A stretch of DNA of 64,000 nt from Microbacterium maritypicum (GTDB lineage: Bacteria > Actinomycetota > Actinomycetes > Actinomycetales > Microbacteriaceae): assembly GCF_008868125.1 (NCBI RefSeq), contig NZ_WAAQ01000001.1, positions 558,001 to 622,000 on the forward strand, given 5' to 3'. How positions within the stretch are numbered: the stretch's first letter is position 1; each line of letters begins with the position of its first letter. Position numbers and translations under genes: made by a program. Under the pieces are notes generated by a model that saw only the letters and a list, made by a program, of their open reading frames with translations, made no database searches and had not been told where the DNA came from. Below are positions 48,326 through 57,766 of this stretch, one piece after another.

Positions 48326-48510
48326 TGGCCGCGCGACTGAAGGTCACGCAGATCAAGTCCAAGGTGAGCGAGAAGCAGAACCAGCGTGACACGCTGCGCA
48401 GCCTCGGTCTGAAGCGGATCGGTGACACCACCGTTCGCCCCGACGACGCGCAGACGCGCGGTTACGTCAAGACCGTCGCACACCTCGTCAAGGTTGAGGA
48501 GATCGACTAA
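48325..48510 (+). CDS. rpmD: 50S ribosomal protein L30
   Basis: A 61-residue L30 ([20 protein letters not shown], then [14 protein letters not shown]). TGATG overlap with rpsE and TAATG overlap with rplO. The longer frame upstream is rpsE shadow. Confidence 0.96.
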   Translation: MAARLKVTQIKSKVSEKQNQRDTLRSLGLKRIGDTTVRPDDAQTRGYVKTVAHLVKVEEID

Positions 48511-49145
48511 TGGCTGAGAAGAACGAGGCCGTCGAGGCTGAGAAGGCCACGAAGAAGGCTGCAGCTCCCAAGGCTGCCGCGGAGAAGAAGCCGGCTGCGA
48601 AGAAGGCTCCGGCCAAGACCGCTGCCGCTGCCGCCAAGGCTGATGGCGCTGCCAAGAAGCCGGCTGCCAAGAAGGCAACGCCTGCGAAGGATGCTCCGGC
48701 ATCCCGCCCCGGCGTGCTGAAGGTGCACCACCTGCGTCCTGTCCCCGGATCCAACACCGCTAAGACTCGCGTCGGCCGTGGTGAGGGCTCCAAGGGCAAG
48801 ACCGCTGGTCGTGGAACCAAGGGCACCAAGGCGCGCAACACCGTTCGCGTCGGCTTCGAGGGTGGGCAGATGCCTCTGCACATGCGCACCCCGAAGCTGC
48901 GCGGGTTCAAGAACCCGTTCCGCGTGGAGTACCAGGTCGTGAACCTGGAGAAGCTCGCGGAGCTGTACCCGAAGGGTGGCGATGTCACCATCGGCGACCT
49001 GGTCGCCAAGGGTGCCGTTCGCAAGAACGAGAAGGTCAAGGTTCTCGGAAACGGCGACATCGCCGTGAAGCTCACCGTTTCGGTCGACAAGGTCTCGGGT
49101 TCTGCCGAGCAGAAGATCGTCGCGGCTGGCGGATCCGTCAAGTAA
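48510..49145 (+). CDS. rplO: 50S ribosomal protein L15 with histone-H1-like N-terminal extension
   Basis: A 211-residue L15. The conserved core begins near residue 68 ([14 protein letters not shown]) and is of normal length. The first 65 or so residues are almost only Ala, Lys, Pro, Glu with AAKKPA-type repeats like histone H1 or mycobacterial HupB tails. The one-base TAATG overlap with rpmD and in-frame continuity make this start certain enough; it is not a misplaced start in non-coding sequence. Last gene of the spc cluster before a strong terminator. Confidence 0.94.
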   Translation: MAEKNEAVEAEKATKKAAAPKAAAEKKPAAKKAPAKTAAAAAKADGAAKKPAAKKATPAKDAPASRPGVLKVHHLRPVPGSNTAKTRVGRGEGSKGKTAGRGTKGTKARNTVRVGFEGGQMPLHMRTPKLRGFKNPFRVEYQVVNLEKLAELYPKGGDVTIGDLVAKGAVRKNEKVKVLGNGDIAVKLTVSVDKVSGSAEQKIVAAGGSVK

Positions 49146-49153
49146 CCGCACAG

Positions 49154-49186
49154 CAAGAGGGGCCGGAGAATCTCCGGCCCCTCTTG
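49154..49186 (+). terminator. terminator after rplO
   Basis: CAAGAGGGGCCGGAGA and TCTCCGGCCCCTCTTG form a 16-base inverted repeat with a single central base, followed by TGGTTT. secY is thus separated from the spc operon. Confidence 0.85.
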
Positions 49187-49328
49187 TGGTTTCACACTCC
49201 GAGACCTCGCTCTGGGGCCGCATCCGGCGGGCCTGGTATCGGTGGCGAATTCCGGGAAGCCCGGTTTGCGTTACCCTGGTCTTTCAGCCGTCCTTCGGGA
49301 ATCGGCAACCTTTTCAGGAGGAACGTCC

Positions 49329-50651
49329 TTGTTTAGCGCCATCGCGCGGATCTTCCGCACCCCCGACCTGCGTCGGAAGATCGGTTTCACTCTCGCCATC
49401 GTTGCGATCTACCGGCTCGGTTCCAACGTGCCGGCGCCGTTCGTGAACTTCCCGAACGTCGAAGAGTGTCTCGCCGCCAACGCGGGCACAGATGGCCTGC
49501 TCGGACTGGTCAACCTCTTCTCCGGCGGCGCGCTGCTGCAGCTGTCGATCTTCGCGCTCGGCGTCATGCCGTACATCACCGCGACGATCATCACGCAGCT
49601 CCTGCGCGTGGTCATCCCGCACTTCGAGGCGCTGCACAAGGAAGGACAGGCCGGCCAGGCCCGTCTGACCCAGTACACGCGTTACCTCACCATCGCCCTC
49701 GCGCTGCTCCAGTCGACGACTCTCGTGACGGTGGCGCGCAGCGGCCAGCTCTTCGGCACGACCGATCTCGCGGCCTGCCAGCAGCTCCTCACGAACGACG
49801 TGTGGTGGGCACAGCTGCTCATCATCATGGCGATGACGGCCGGTACCGGTCTGATCATGTGGTTCGCCGAGCTCGTCACCGAGCGCGGCATCGGCAACGG
49901 CATGTCGCTGCTCATCTTCACCTCGATCGCCGCGACGTTCCCCGGCGCGATGTGGACGATCTGGGAGAGCAAGGGCTTCGAGGTCTTCCTGCTCGTTCTG
50001 CTGGTCGGAATCATCGTGATGGGGCTCGTCGTGTTCGTCGAGCAGTCCCAGCGACGCATCCCGGTGCAGTACGCCAAGCGCATGGTCGGTCGGCGCACCT
50101 ACGGGGGCACGAACACCTACATCCCGATCAAGGTGAACATGGCGGGTGTGATCCCCGTGATCTTCGCCTCGTCGTTGCTGTACATCCCGGCACTCATCGC
50201 GCAGTTCAACACCCCGCAGGACGGATCGACTCCGGCCGCCTGGGTGACCTGGATCACGACGAACTTCACCACGGGCAACAGCCCGGTCTACATGGCCGCG
50301 TACTTCCTGCTGATCATCGGGTTCACGTACTTCTACGTGGCGATCACGTTCAACCCGGTCGAGGTCGCGGACAACATGAAGAAGTACGGCGGGTTCATCC
50401 CCGGCATCCGTGCGGGCCGCCCGACGGCCGAGTACCTCGACTACGTGCTCACCCGCATCACGCTTCCGGGCTCGCTGTACCTCGGTCTGATCGCGCTCAT
50501 CCCGCTCATCGCTCTGGCCACCGTCGGCGCCAACCAGAACTTCCCGTTCGGTGGGGCGTCGATCCTCATCATCGTCGGTGTGGGTCTCGAGACGGTCAAG
50601 CAGATCGACGCGCAGCTGCAGCAGCGACACTACGAAGGGCTCCTCCGATGA
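49329..50651 (+). CDS. secY: preprotein translocase subunit SecY
   Basis: A 440-residue, ten-helix protein-conducting channel. The N-terminus FSAIARIFRTPDLRRKIGFT, the TM2 plug region and the C5 loop (KKYGGFIPGIRAGRPTAEYL) are all present. The start is a rare TTG: AGGAGG (49316-49321) lies seven bases upstream, and conservation begins exactly there. An ATG frame start 87 bases further up has no ribosome-binding site and no family similarity. ATGA overlap with adk. Confidence 0.95.
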   Translation: MFSAIARIFRTPDLRRKIGFTLAIVAIYRLGSNVPAPFVNFPNVEECLAANAGTDGLLGLVNLFSGGALLQLSIFALGVMPYITATIITQLLRVVIPHFEALHKEGQAGQARLTQYTRYLTIALALLQSTTLVTVARSGQLFGTTDLAACQQLLTNDVWWAQLLIIMAMTAGTGLIMWFAELVTERGIGNGMSLLIFTSIAATFPGAMWTIWESKGFEVFLLVLLVGIIVMGLVVFVEQSQRRIPVQYAKRMVGRRTYGGTNTYIPIKVNMAGVIPVIFASSLLYIPALIAQFNTPQDGSTPAAWVTWITTNFTTGNSPVYMAAYFLLIIGFTYFYVAITFNPVEVADNMKKYGGFIPGIRAGRPTAEYLDYVLTRITLPGSLYLGLIALIPLIALATVGANQNFPFGGASILIIVGVGLETVKQIDAQLQQRHYEGLLR

Positions 50652-51253
50652 CAGCATCCGCACGTCTTCTCATCGTCGGCCCGCAGGGCTCCGGCAAGGG
50701 CACGCAGGGCGTGCGCATCGCCGAGTCCTACGGCATCCCGGTCGTCTCGACCGGCGACATCTTCCGCGCGAACATCAAGGAGGGGACGCCCCTCGGCCAG
50801 CAGGTCACGGCGATCCTCGACAAGGGTGACCTCGTCCCGGATGAGCTGACCAGCGAGATCGTGCGCGACCGCCTGTCGCAGGAAGACGCCGCTCACGGGT
50901 TCCTCCTCGACGGCTACCCGCGCAACACCGCGCAGGTCGCCCACCTCGAGTCGTTCCTCGCCGAGCGGGGGCAGGCGCTCGACGCCGTCATCCTCCTCGA
51001 CGTGCCGCGTGAGGAGAGCCTGCAGCGTCTGACGCTCCGTGCGACCGAGCAGGGCCGCTCCGACGACACCCCGGAGGCCATCGGTCACCGTCTCGACATC
51101 TACGAGCGCGAGACCGCCCCGATCCTCGAGGTCTACGGCGCCAAGGGCATCGTCGACCGCATCGACGGTGTGGGTTCGCTCGACGAGATCACCGAGCGCA
51201 TCGGCGAGGCGCTGACGGCGCGCGGCCTGCGTCTCGCGGCCTCCGCCTCCTGA
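50648..51253 (+). CDS. adk: adenylate kinase, short form
   Basis: A 201-residue adenylate kinase. P-loop GPQGSGKGT is at 11-19, then TGDIFRANIKEGT and LLDGYPRNTAQV. The LID is the short form without zinc cysteines. ATGA overlap with secY; the usual secY-adk-map order. Confidence 0.96.
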   Translation: MTASARLLIVGPQGSGKGTQGVRIAESYGIPVVSTGDIFRANIKEGTPLGQQVTAILDKGDLVPDELTSEIVRDRLSQEDAAHGFLLDGYPRNTAQVAHLESFLAERGQALDAVILLDVPREESLQRLTLRATEQGRSDDTPEAIGHRLDIYERETAPILEVYGAKGIVDRIDGVGSLDEITERIGEALTARGLRLAASAS

Positions 51254-51254
51254 G

Positions 51255-52106
51255 ATGTTCCGCCGGTCGATCTACAAGACCCCGGCTCAGCTGCGAGCCA
51301 TGGTCGAGCCCGGGCTCATCACGGCCGCGGCACTGGATGCCGTCCGCCCGCTGATCAAGGCCGGCGTCACCACGCTCGAGCTCGACACGGTGGCGAATCG
51401 CACGATCCTCGCCCGTGGCGCTGAGTCGAACTTCCAGCTGGTGCGCGGCTACCACCACACCACCTGCATCTCGGTGAACGAGCAGGTCGTCCACGGCATC
51501 CCGGGGGAGCGGGTGCTGCAGCCCGGCGACGTCGTGTCGGTCGACTGCGGTGCGCAGTTCCGCGGATGGAACGGCGACAGCGCGATCACCGTGGTCGTGC
51601 CGGACCCGGAGCGGCCTGAGCTGGTCGCACGCCGTGAAGAGCTCTCCCGCGTCACCGAAGGCTCTCTGTGGGCGGGAATCGCGGCCATGGCGTCCGTATC
51701 GTCGATCGACGAGATCGGAGCGGCCATCCAGGACTACATCGAGGCACAGGGGCCGTCCGCGGTCTCCGGCGAGCCTTACGGGATCCTGCGCGAGTACGTC
51801 GGTCACGGCATCGGTCGCAAGATGCATGAGGCCCCCAGCGTCTTCAACTACCGCACCCCCGACCGCGGCGAAGACGTGAAGCCCGGACTCGTGCTCGCCA
51901 TCGAGCCGATGGTCACCGCCGGCGGGGATGCGACCTTCATCGAAGAGGACGACTGGACCGTCACGACGGTGGACGGCACGGACGGCTCCCATTGGGAACA
52001 TAGCGTCGCCCTGCATGATGGGGGTATCTGGGTGCTGACTGCGCCCGATGGTGGAAGAGCCGGACTCGCCCCGTTCGGGGTCGAGCCTCGAGAGATCGGA
52101 AAGTAA
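51255..52106 (+). CDS. map: methionine aminopeptidase, type I
   Basis: A 283-residue enzyme removing N-terminal methionine from nascent proteins. Metal ligands are at Asp97, Asp108, His184, Glu217 and Glu248. The substrate-side YHHTTCISVNEQVVHGIP stretch is present and there is no N-terminal zinc-finger extension. One base after adk; one-base overlap (TAATG) with the following thioredoxin-fold gene. Confidence 0.95.
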   Translation: MFRRSIYKTPAQLRAMVEPGLITAAALDAVRPLIKAGVTTLELDTVANRTILARGAESNFQLVRGYHHTTCISVNEQVVHGIPGERVLQPGDVVSVDCGAQFRGWNGDSAITVVVPDPERPELVARREELSRVTEGSLWAGIAAMASVSSIDEIGAAIQDYIEAQGPSAVSGEPYGILREYVGHGIGRKMHEAPSVFNYRTPDRGEDVKPGLVLAIEPMVTAGGDATFIEEDDWTVTTVDGTDGSHWEHSVALHDGGIWVLTAPDGGRAGLAPFGVEPREIGK

Positions 52107-52774
52107 TGGCAGCGGCGAAGAGCAACACCAACTGGTTCGCGATCGGCGTCTCGATCGCCGTCGTCGTAGTGCTGGTGGCGATCGGTGGACTCGTGGTGTT
52201 CCTCAACAACCAGGCCACGTCGCCTGGCGTGGCGCCCACCGCGAACGACACCTTCGACCCGGAGACCGGCGCGATCTCGTTCGGCGACGGTGAAGACACC
52301 ATCGCCGTGTTCGTCGACTTCCAGTGCCCCGTGTGCAAGACCTTCGAGGACCAGTTCGGCCCCCAGCTCGAGGCCGCGGCCGCCGATGGCCGCATCACCC
52401 TCGAGTACCACCCCATCGCGATCCTCGACCGCTTCTCGCAGGGAACGGAATTCTCCTCGCGCTCGGCCGGTGCCGCGTTCTGCGTCGCCGAGTCGAACCC
52501 CGAGCTGTACCTCGACTTCGCCAAGACGCTGTTCGAGAACCAGCCCGCGGAGAACTCCTCCGGTCTGACCAACGACCAGCTCGCCGGCTTCGCGACCCAG
52601 GTGGGTGCGGATGACGCGGTCTCCTGCATCACCGACGAGACGTACCGCAAGTTCGGTGCCGCGCAGGCGAAGTCCCACGAGATCGCCGGTACGCCGACGG
52701 TGGACATCAACGGCACGCGCCTCAACCTGCAGGACCAGGCCGACCTGAAGAAGTTCACCGACCTGATCAGCTGA
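52106..52774 (+). CDS. membrane-anchored DsbA-like thiol oxidoreductase
   Basis: A 222-residue protein with one N-terminal helix (about 11-33) and an extracytoplasmic thioredoxin domain. The active site is C74-P-V-C77 after VFVDFQ, with a cis-proline loop GTPTVDI near 193-199 and an extra cysteine pair (in AFCVAES and VSCITDE), as in actinobacterial DsbA. Translation is coupled to map, an unusual partner for an exported oxidase. It is the second such protein in the window; this one has a CPVC site. Confidence 0.88.
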   Translation: MAAAKSNTNWFAIGVSIAVVVVLVAIGGLVVFLNNQATSPGVAPTANDTFDPETGAISFGDGEDTIAVFVDFQCPVCKTFEDQFGPQLEAAAADGRITLEYHPIAILDRFSQGTEFSSRSAGAAFCVAESNPELYLDFAKTLFENQPAENSSGLTNDQLAGFATQVGADDAVSCITDETYRKFGAAQAKSHEIAGTPTVDINGTRLNLQDQADLKKFTDLIS

Positions 52775-52804
52775 GCCGGCGGCTTCCCGCCTCTGGCGGT
52801 CAAG

Positions 52805-52833
52805 TTGCCGGATGGCTCCGGAGCGTCTAACAT
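52805..52833 (+). promoter_or_regulatory. infA promoter
   Basis: TTGCCG and TAACAT (52828-52833) separated by 17 bases. The leader of about 100 bases contains the perfect stem GCAGATCG/CGATCTGC (52903-52920), 18 bases before infA. Confidence 0.72.
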
Positions 52834-52938
52834 AGATCTTTGGTGCTTTGTGCCTTGATTCGGCGTGTCCGGCGGTGCAGCACCACAAACCAACCACCCA
52901 CCGCAGATCGACCGATCTGCAGAAGCGTCAGCGAGGCT

Positions 52939-53160
52939 ATGGCTAAGAAAGACGGTGTCATCGAGATCGAGGGCGTGATCTCCGAGGCTCTGCCCAACGC
53001 GATGTTCCGCGTTGAGCTCAGCAACGGGCACAAGGTCCTTGCAACGATCTCCGGCAAGATGCGGCAGAACTACATCCGTATCATCCCCGAGGACCGTGTG
53101 GTCGTGGAGCTCAGCCCCTACGACCTGACCCGCGGCCGTATCGTCTACCGCTACCGCTGA
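52939..53160 (+). CDS. infA: translation initiation factor IF-1
   Basis: A 73-residue S1/OB-fold protein ([20 protein letters not shown] ... GRIVYRYR), standard length. First gene of the infA-rpmJ-rpsM-rpsK-rpoA-rplQ unit. Confidence 0.97.
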   Translation: MAKKDGVIEIEGVISEALPNAMFRVELSNGHKVLATISGKMRQNYIRIIPEDRVVVELSPYDLTRGRIVYRYR

Positions 53161-53224
53161 TCGGTCGAGAAGTAACGGCCTGCCCCTGTCCGGGGCGGTA
53201 CGAAGACAGCGAACAGGAAACATC

Positions 53225-53341
53225 ATGAAGGTCAACCCCAGCGTCAAGCCCATCTGCGATCACTGCAAGGTGATCCGCCGTCACGGCCGCGTCATGGTGA
53301 TCTGCAAGAGCAACCCGCGTCACAAGCAGCGCCAGGGCTGA
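53225..53341 (+). CDS. rpmJ: 50S ribosomal protein L36, zinc-binding form
   Basis: A 38-residue protein, [20 protein letters not shown] at the start. Cys11, Cys14, Cys27 and His33 form the zinc site, so this is the C+ paralogue expected under zinc sufficiency. Located 64 bases after infA as usual. AACAGGAAA precedes the ATG. Confidence 0.96.
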   Translation: MKVNPSVKPICDHCKVIRRHGRVMVICKSNPRHKQRQG

Positions 53342-53350
53342 GTCCCCGGC

Positions 53351-53377
53351 GGGCCCGCCGATCCGTTCGACGGGCCC
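53351..53377 (+). other. stem-loop after rpmJ
   Basis: GGGCCCG and CGGGCCC arms separated by 13 bases, ten bases past the rpmJ stop. Possible partial terminator or processing site. Confidence 0.5.
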
Positions 53378-53428
53378 GAGCTGCGCGGCATCGCTCACGC
53401 ACATCTCACAACTGAAAACACACAACGG

Positions 53429-53488
53429 CAGGATCAGAACCCGCGCAAGCGGGGGACACCTCGGGCGGAGGCCCGGGCACCGATCCTG
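53429..53488 (+). ncRNA. candidate structured leader upstream of rpsM (three-way junction)
   Basis: Closing stem CAGGATC (53429-53435) with GATCCTG (53482-53488); inside it a CCCGC stem with GCAA tetraloop (53440-53453) and a CTCGGGC/GCCCGGG stem (one U-G pair) with GGAG loop (53460-53477). Both inner stems are short and tidy, as in cis-regulatory ribosomal-protein leaders. It ends 32 bases before the rpsM ATG. No known Rfam family is recognised by eye. Confidence 0.5.
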
Positions 53489-53520
53489 TTCCATACCTCC
53501 ACAACACCCAGGAGAACCGC

Positions 53521-53895
<375 letters not shown>

Positions 53896-53926
53896 GCGCG
53901 GCCTCAGGGACTAGGAGAACACTTTC

Positions 53927-54325
53927 ATGGCTGCACCCAAGGCCGCCGCGCGCAAGCCGCGCCGCAAGGAAAAGAAGAACATCGCGCTGGGCCAGGCCCA
54001 CATCAAGTCGACGTTCAACAACACCATCGTCTCGATCACCGACCCGTCCGGCGCCGTCATCGCCTGGGCATCGTCGGGTGGCGTGGGCTTCAAGGGCTCC
54101 CGCAAGTCGACCCCGTACGCCGCCGGCATGGCTGCAGAGTCGGCAGCCCGCCAGGCTGCGGAGCACGGCGTCAAGAAGGTCGACGTCCTCGTGAAGGGTC
54201 CGGGCTCCGGCCGCGAGACCGCGATCCGCTCGCTGCAGGCCGCCGGCCTCGAGGTGGGTTCGATCCAGGACGTCACCCCGCAGGCGCACAACGGCTGCCG
54301 TCCGCCGAAGCGTCGCCGCGTCTGA
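53927..54325 (+). CDS. rpsK: 30S ribosomal protein S11
   Basis: A 132-residue S11 ([49 protein letters not shown] at the end). In most bacteria rpsD follows; here a hairpin region and then rpoA follow. Confidence 0.97.
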   Translation: MAAPKAAARKPRRKEKKNIALGQAHIKSTFNNTIVSITDPSGAVIAWASSGGVGFKGSRKSTPYAAGMAAESAARQAAEHGVKKVDVLVKGPGSGRETAIRSLQAAGLEVGSIQDVTPQAHNGCRPPKRRRV

Positions 54326-54332
54326 TTCGCGT

Positions 54333-54372
54333 GTCGAGCCGCTCGGTCCCTCTGTGGTCCGAGCGGCTCGAC
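54333..54372 (+). terminator. stem-loop between rpsK and rpoA, in the place of rpsD
   Basis: GTCGAGCCGCTCGG pairs perfectly with CCGAGCGGCTCGAC around a 12-base loop. A second small stem (GCCCGC/GCGGGC) follows at once. No T-run, so probably attenuation of the rpoA transcript rather than a full stop. Confidence 0.68.
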
Positions 54373-54459
54373 GCCCGCGTGCGGGCATCGACTTCCACAA
54401 CTCAAGACCTCACCCCACCACATGTCATATAGCGGGCATGTGATCGAAAGGAACACAGA

Positions 54460-55449
54460 GTGCTTATTGCACAGCGTCCCACACTGACCGAGGAAAAGAT
54501 CGTCGAGAACCGTAGCCGGTTCATCATCGAGCCTCTGGAGCCTGGCTTCGGTTACACGATCGGCAACGCGCTGCGCCGCAGCCTGCTGTCGTCGATCCCC
54601 GGTGCTGCTGTCACCAGCGTTCGCATCGACGGCGTGCTGCACGAGTTCAGCACCATCCCCGGCGTGAAGGAGGATGTCACCGAGATCATCCTCAACATCA
54701 AGCAGCTCGTCGTCTCGTCGGAGCGCGATGAGCCCATCACCGCGTACCTGCGCAAGACCGGTTCGGGCGAAGTCACCGCCGCTGACATCTCGGCTCCGGC
54801 CGGTGTCGAGATCCAGAACCCCGAGCTCGTCATCGCGACCCTCAACGAGACCGCGAAGTTCGAGCTCGAGCTCACGATCGAGCGTGGCCGTGGCTACGTC
54901 TCGGCGACGCAGAACCGCAACGAGTACGCCGAGGCCGGTCAGATTCCGATCGACTCGATCTACTCGCCGGTCCTCAAGGTCAGCTACCGCGTCGACGCGA
55001 CCCGTGCCGGGGAGCGCACCGACTTCGACAAGCTCGTCCTCGACGTCGAGACCAAGTCGGCGATCAGCCCCCGCGACGCCGTCGCTTCGGCTGCCAAGAC
55101 GCTCACCGAGCTGTTCGGTCTCGCCCGCGAGCTGAACGTCGAGGCCGAGGGCATCGAGATCGGCCCGGCGCCGGTGGAGGCAGTGAACTCCAGCGAGCTG
55201 TCGATGCCGATCGAGGACCTCGACCTGTCGGTCCGCTCGTACAACTGCCTGAAGCGTGAGGGCATCAACACCGTTTCTGAGCTCGTCGCCCTGTCGGAGA
55301 CGCAGCTCATGAACATCCGCAATTTCGGCCAGAAGTCGGTCGACGAGGTGCGCGACAAGCTCATCTCGCTCGGTCTGTCGCTCAAGGATTCGGTGCCCGG
55401 TTTCGACGGCGCCCACTTCTACGGCGGCAGCGAAGACGAGTCCTTCTGA
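54460..55449 (+). CDS. rpoA: RNA polymerase alpha subunit
   Basis: A 329-residue alpha subunit. The N-terminal assembly domain ([27 protein letters not shown] region) and the C-terminal UP-element/activator domain ([19 protein letters not shown] ... [14 protein letters not shown]) are complete. GTG start after GAAAGGAA. Confidence 0.97.
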   Translation: MLIAQRPTLTEEKIVENRSRFIIEPLEPGFGYTIGNALRRSLLSSIPGAAVTSVRIDGVLHEFSTIPGVKEDVTEIILNIKQLVVSSERDEPITAYLRKTGSGEVTAADISAPAGVEIQNPELVIATLNETAKFELELTIERGRGYVSATQNRNEYAEAGQIPIDSIYSPVLKVSYRVDATRAGERTDFDKLVLDVETKSAISPRDAVASAAKTLTELFGLARELNVEAEGIEIGPAPVEAVNSSELSMPIEDLDLSVRSYNCLKREGINTVSELVALSETQLMNIRNFGQKSVDEVRDKLISLGLSLKDSVPGFDGAHFYGGSEDESF

Positions 55450-55482
55450 TACCCGACCTTTCTGACCAGGAGCTAGACGATT

Positions 55483-56028
55483 ATGCCCAAGCCCACTAAG
55501 GGTCCCCGCCTCGGAGGCGGCCCCGCACACGAGCGCCTGATGCTTGCCAACCTCGCGGCGGCGCTCTACACCCACAAGTCGATCAAGACGACCGAGACCA
55601 AGGCCAAGCGCCTTCGCCCGCTCGCCGAGCGTCTGATCACCTTCGCCAAGCGTGGCGACCTGCACGCGCGTCGTCGCGTGCTGTCGGTCATCGGTGACAA
55701 GGAAGTCGTGCACGTCCTGTTCTCCGAGATCGCGCCGCTCGTCGCTGACCGTGAGGGTGGCTACACCCGCATCACGAAGGTCGGCAACCGCAAGGGCGAC
55801 AACGCTCCGATGGCCGTGATCGAGCTCGTTCTCGAGCCCGTCACCCCGAAGGCGAAGTCGGCCAAGAAGGCTGCTGCCGCTCCCAAGGCCGAGAAGGCTG
55901 AGAAGCCGGCCGAGGTCGTCGAGGAGGCTCCCGCCGAGGAGACCGTCGACGCCGGCGCCGAGTCGCAGGCCGAGGGCGAAGCAGCCGAGGCTGCCGCCGA
56001 GGACGCTGTCGAGAAGAAGTCCGAGTAA
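55483..56028 (+). CDS. rplQ: 50S ribosomal protein L17 with acidic C-terminal extension
   Basis: A 181-residue L17. The core of about 120 residues ([20 protein letters not shown] ...) is followed by some 55 residues of Ala/Lys then Glu-rich repeats. L17 sits at the tunnel exit, so this tail would be exposed there. Last gene of the alpha operon; truA, its usual neighbour, is absent. Confidence 0.95.
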   Translation: MPKPTKGPRLGGGPAHERLMLANLAAALYTHKSIKTTETKAKRLRPLAERLITFAKRGDLHARRRVLSVIGDKEVVHVLFSEIAPLVADREGGYTRITKVGNRKGDNAPMAVIELVLEPVTPKAKSAKKAAAAPKAEKAEKPAEVVEEAPAEETVDAGAESQAEGEAAEAAAEDAVEKKSE

Positions 56029-56041
56029 GCACTTCACTCAC

Positions 56042-56081
56042 GAAGAAGCCCGCCACCCCGTAAGGGATGGCGGGCTCCTTC
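56042..56081. terminator. bidirectional terminator between rplQ and the CoA ligase gene
   Basis: GAAG.AGCCCGCCA.CCC and GGG.TGGCGGGCT.CTTC arms around GTAA, with two small mismatches. It lies between two convergent genes, 14 bases after rplQ and 19 bases after the ligase's end. Confidence 0.82.
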
Positions 56082-56099
56082 GTGTATCCGGCGGTGTTC

Positions 56100-57674
56100 T
56101 CAGCGGGCGCGAAGGTCTTTGCGCAGGATCTTCCCCGAGCTCGACTTCGGGATCACGTCGATGAACTCCACCTGCCGCACCTTCTCGTGCGGCGCGACGT
56201 GCGAGGTGACGTGCGCCATGACCGCGTCGGCGTCGAGATCGGCATCCGGCTGTCGCACGACGAAGGCCTTGGGTACCTCCTGCCCGTCTTCATCGAACGC
56301 GCCGATCACCGCGGCGTCCGCGATGGCGGGGTGCTCGAGCAGCACCGCCTCGAGCACGGCCGGCGCGACCTGATAGCCCTTGTACTTGATGAGTTCCTTG
56401 AGCCGGTCGACGATCCGGTAGATGCCGTCGTGGGTGACGGTGGCGACATCGCCGGTGTGCAGCCAGCCGTCGGCGTCGAGCATCTCGGCCGTGGCGTCCG
56501 GGCGGTTGAGGTAGCCGACCATCACCTGCGGTCCGCGCACCCACAGCTCGCCGGGCTCACTCGCACCCTCTGCGGGCACCGCTACGTCTTCACCCGAGTC
56601 GGGGTCGACGAGTCGCGCCTCGGTGTTCGGTACGAGCGGGCCGATGGTCGAGCGGTCGATCTCGGTGCGCGCCTCGGAGATGAGGTTCACGGCGGGGCTG
56701 GTCTCGGTCATGCCGTAGCCCTGGGTGACGATGCAGCCCAGGCGGTTCGCGACGGCGGATGCCAGCGTGCCGTCGAGAGGGGCGGCGCCGGAGAAGATGA
56801 CCTTCACCGCCGAGAGGTCGTACTGGTCGACGATGGGGTGCTTCGCGAGGGCGACGGCGATGGGAGGAGCGACGAAGACCCAGCTCGTGCGGTGCTCGGC
56901 GATGATGCGCAGGAACTCGGGGAGGTCGAACCTCGGCATCGTCACGAGCCCGGCCCGCTGGCGCAGCGCGAAGTTCAGCAGCACCGTCATGCCGTAGATG
57001 TGGAAGAAGGGCAGCACGGCCAGCACGCGATCGCTCGCATCGACGCCGAGCACCGGCTGGCACTGGGACACGTTGGCGACCAGGTTCCGGTGGGTGAGCA
57101 TCACGCCCTTGGGGCGTCCTGTCGTTCCCGAGGAATAGGGGAGGACGGCCAGATGCGTCGACGGGTCGAACGACACGTCCGGTGCCTGGCGCCCCTCACC
57201 GAGAAGCGCCGGGAGGGAGGGGTGGCCTTCGGCACCGTCAAGCACGATGACGTGGTCGGCATCGAATCCGAGCTTCTCGGCGGCGGCCTGCGCACCGGGA
57301 AGCAAGGGCGACACGGTCACGAGCCAGGTCGCGCCCGCATCGGTGAGCTGGTTCGCGATCTCGTCTGCCGTGTAGAGCGAGTTGATGGTGGTGGCCGTGG
57401 CGCCCGCGCGAAGGATGCCGTGGAACACGGTGGCGAACGCGGGGACGTTCGGGCAGAGCACACCGACCGTGGTGCCCACTCCGACACCGCGCGCCGCGAG
57501 GGCACCGGCGAACAGATCGATCTGCCCGACGAGCTGCCGGTAGGTGGTTGTCGCCCCGCTCATCCCGTCGACGAGTGCTACGGTGTCGAGCTCGGCGTCG
57601 GAGAGGTCGCCGAACAGGAAGTCGTGGATGGAGACCTCGGGGATCTCCACATCGGGATAGGTACTGCGAACCAT
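56100..57674 (-). CDS. acyl-CoA synthetase, 4-coumarate--CoA ligase-like (AMP-binding)
   Basis: A 524-residue ANL-superfamily enzyme that activates a carboxylic acid through an acyl-adenylate to its CoA thioester. AMP motifs: YSSGTTGRPKGVMLTHRN near 185-202, GYGMTETSPAVN near 312-323, GWLHTGDVA near 405-413 and the catalytic lysine in KSSSGKILRKDLR at the C-terminus. Closest in overall look to 4CL-type ligases of aromatic or short-chain acids. AAGGAG precedes the ATG. It lies 92 bases downstream of the Tct regulator on the same strand, suggesting a link to organic-acid uptake. Confidence 0.87.
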   Translation of the reverse strand: MVRSTYPDVEIPEVSIHDFLFGDLSDAELDTVALVDGMSGATTTYRQLVGQIDLFAGALAARGVGVGTTVGVLCPNVPAFATVFHGILRAGATATTINSLYTADEIANQLTDAGATWLVTVSPLLPGAQAAAEKLGFDADHVIVLDGAEGHPSLPALLGEGRQAPDVSFDPSTHLAVLPYSSGTTGRPKGVMLTHRNLVANVSQCQPVLGVDASDRVLAVLPFFHIYGMTVLLNFALRQRAGLVTMPRFDLPEFLRIIAEHRTSWVFVAPPIAVALAKHPIVDQYDLSAVKVIFSGAAPLDGTLASAVANRLGCIVTQGYGMTETSPAVNLISEARTEIDRSTIGPLVPNTEARLVDPDSGEDVAVPAEGASEPGELWVRGPQVMVGYLNRPDATAEMLDADGWLHTGDVATVTHDGIYRIVDRLKELIKYKGYQVAPAVLEAVLLEHPAIADAAVIGAFDEDGQEVPKAFVVRQPDADLDADAVMAHVTSHVAPHEKVRQVEFIDVIPKSSSGKILRKDLRAR

Positions 57675-57766
57675 GCGATCTCCTTCGATCCGGGCAGGCT
57701 GACGTCGATGTCGAATGCGATCCAGTGTCGCACAGAATGGCACTGCGTCCCAGGGCTGTGTGCAGG

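Noticed and set aside
53911..56037. 708-residue minus-strand frame opposite rpsK, rpoA and rplQ
   Set aside because: Same reason: antisense of highly expressed genes, leucine/glycine-rich low-complexity product.
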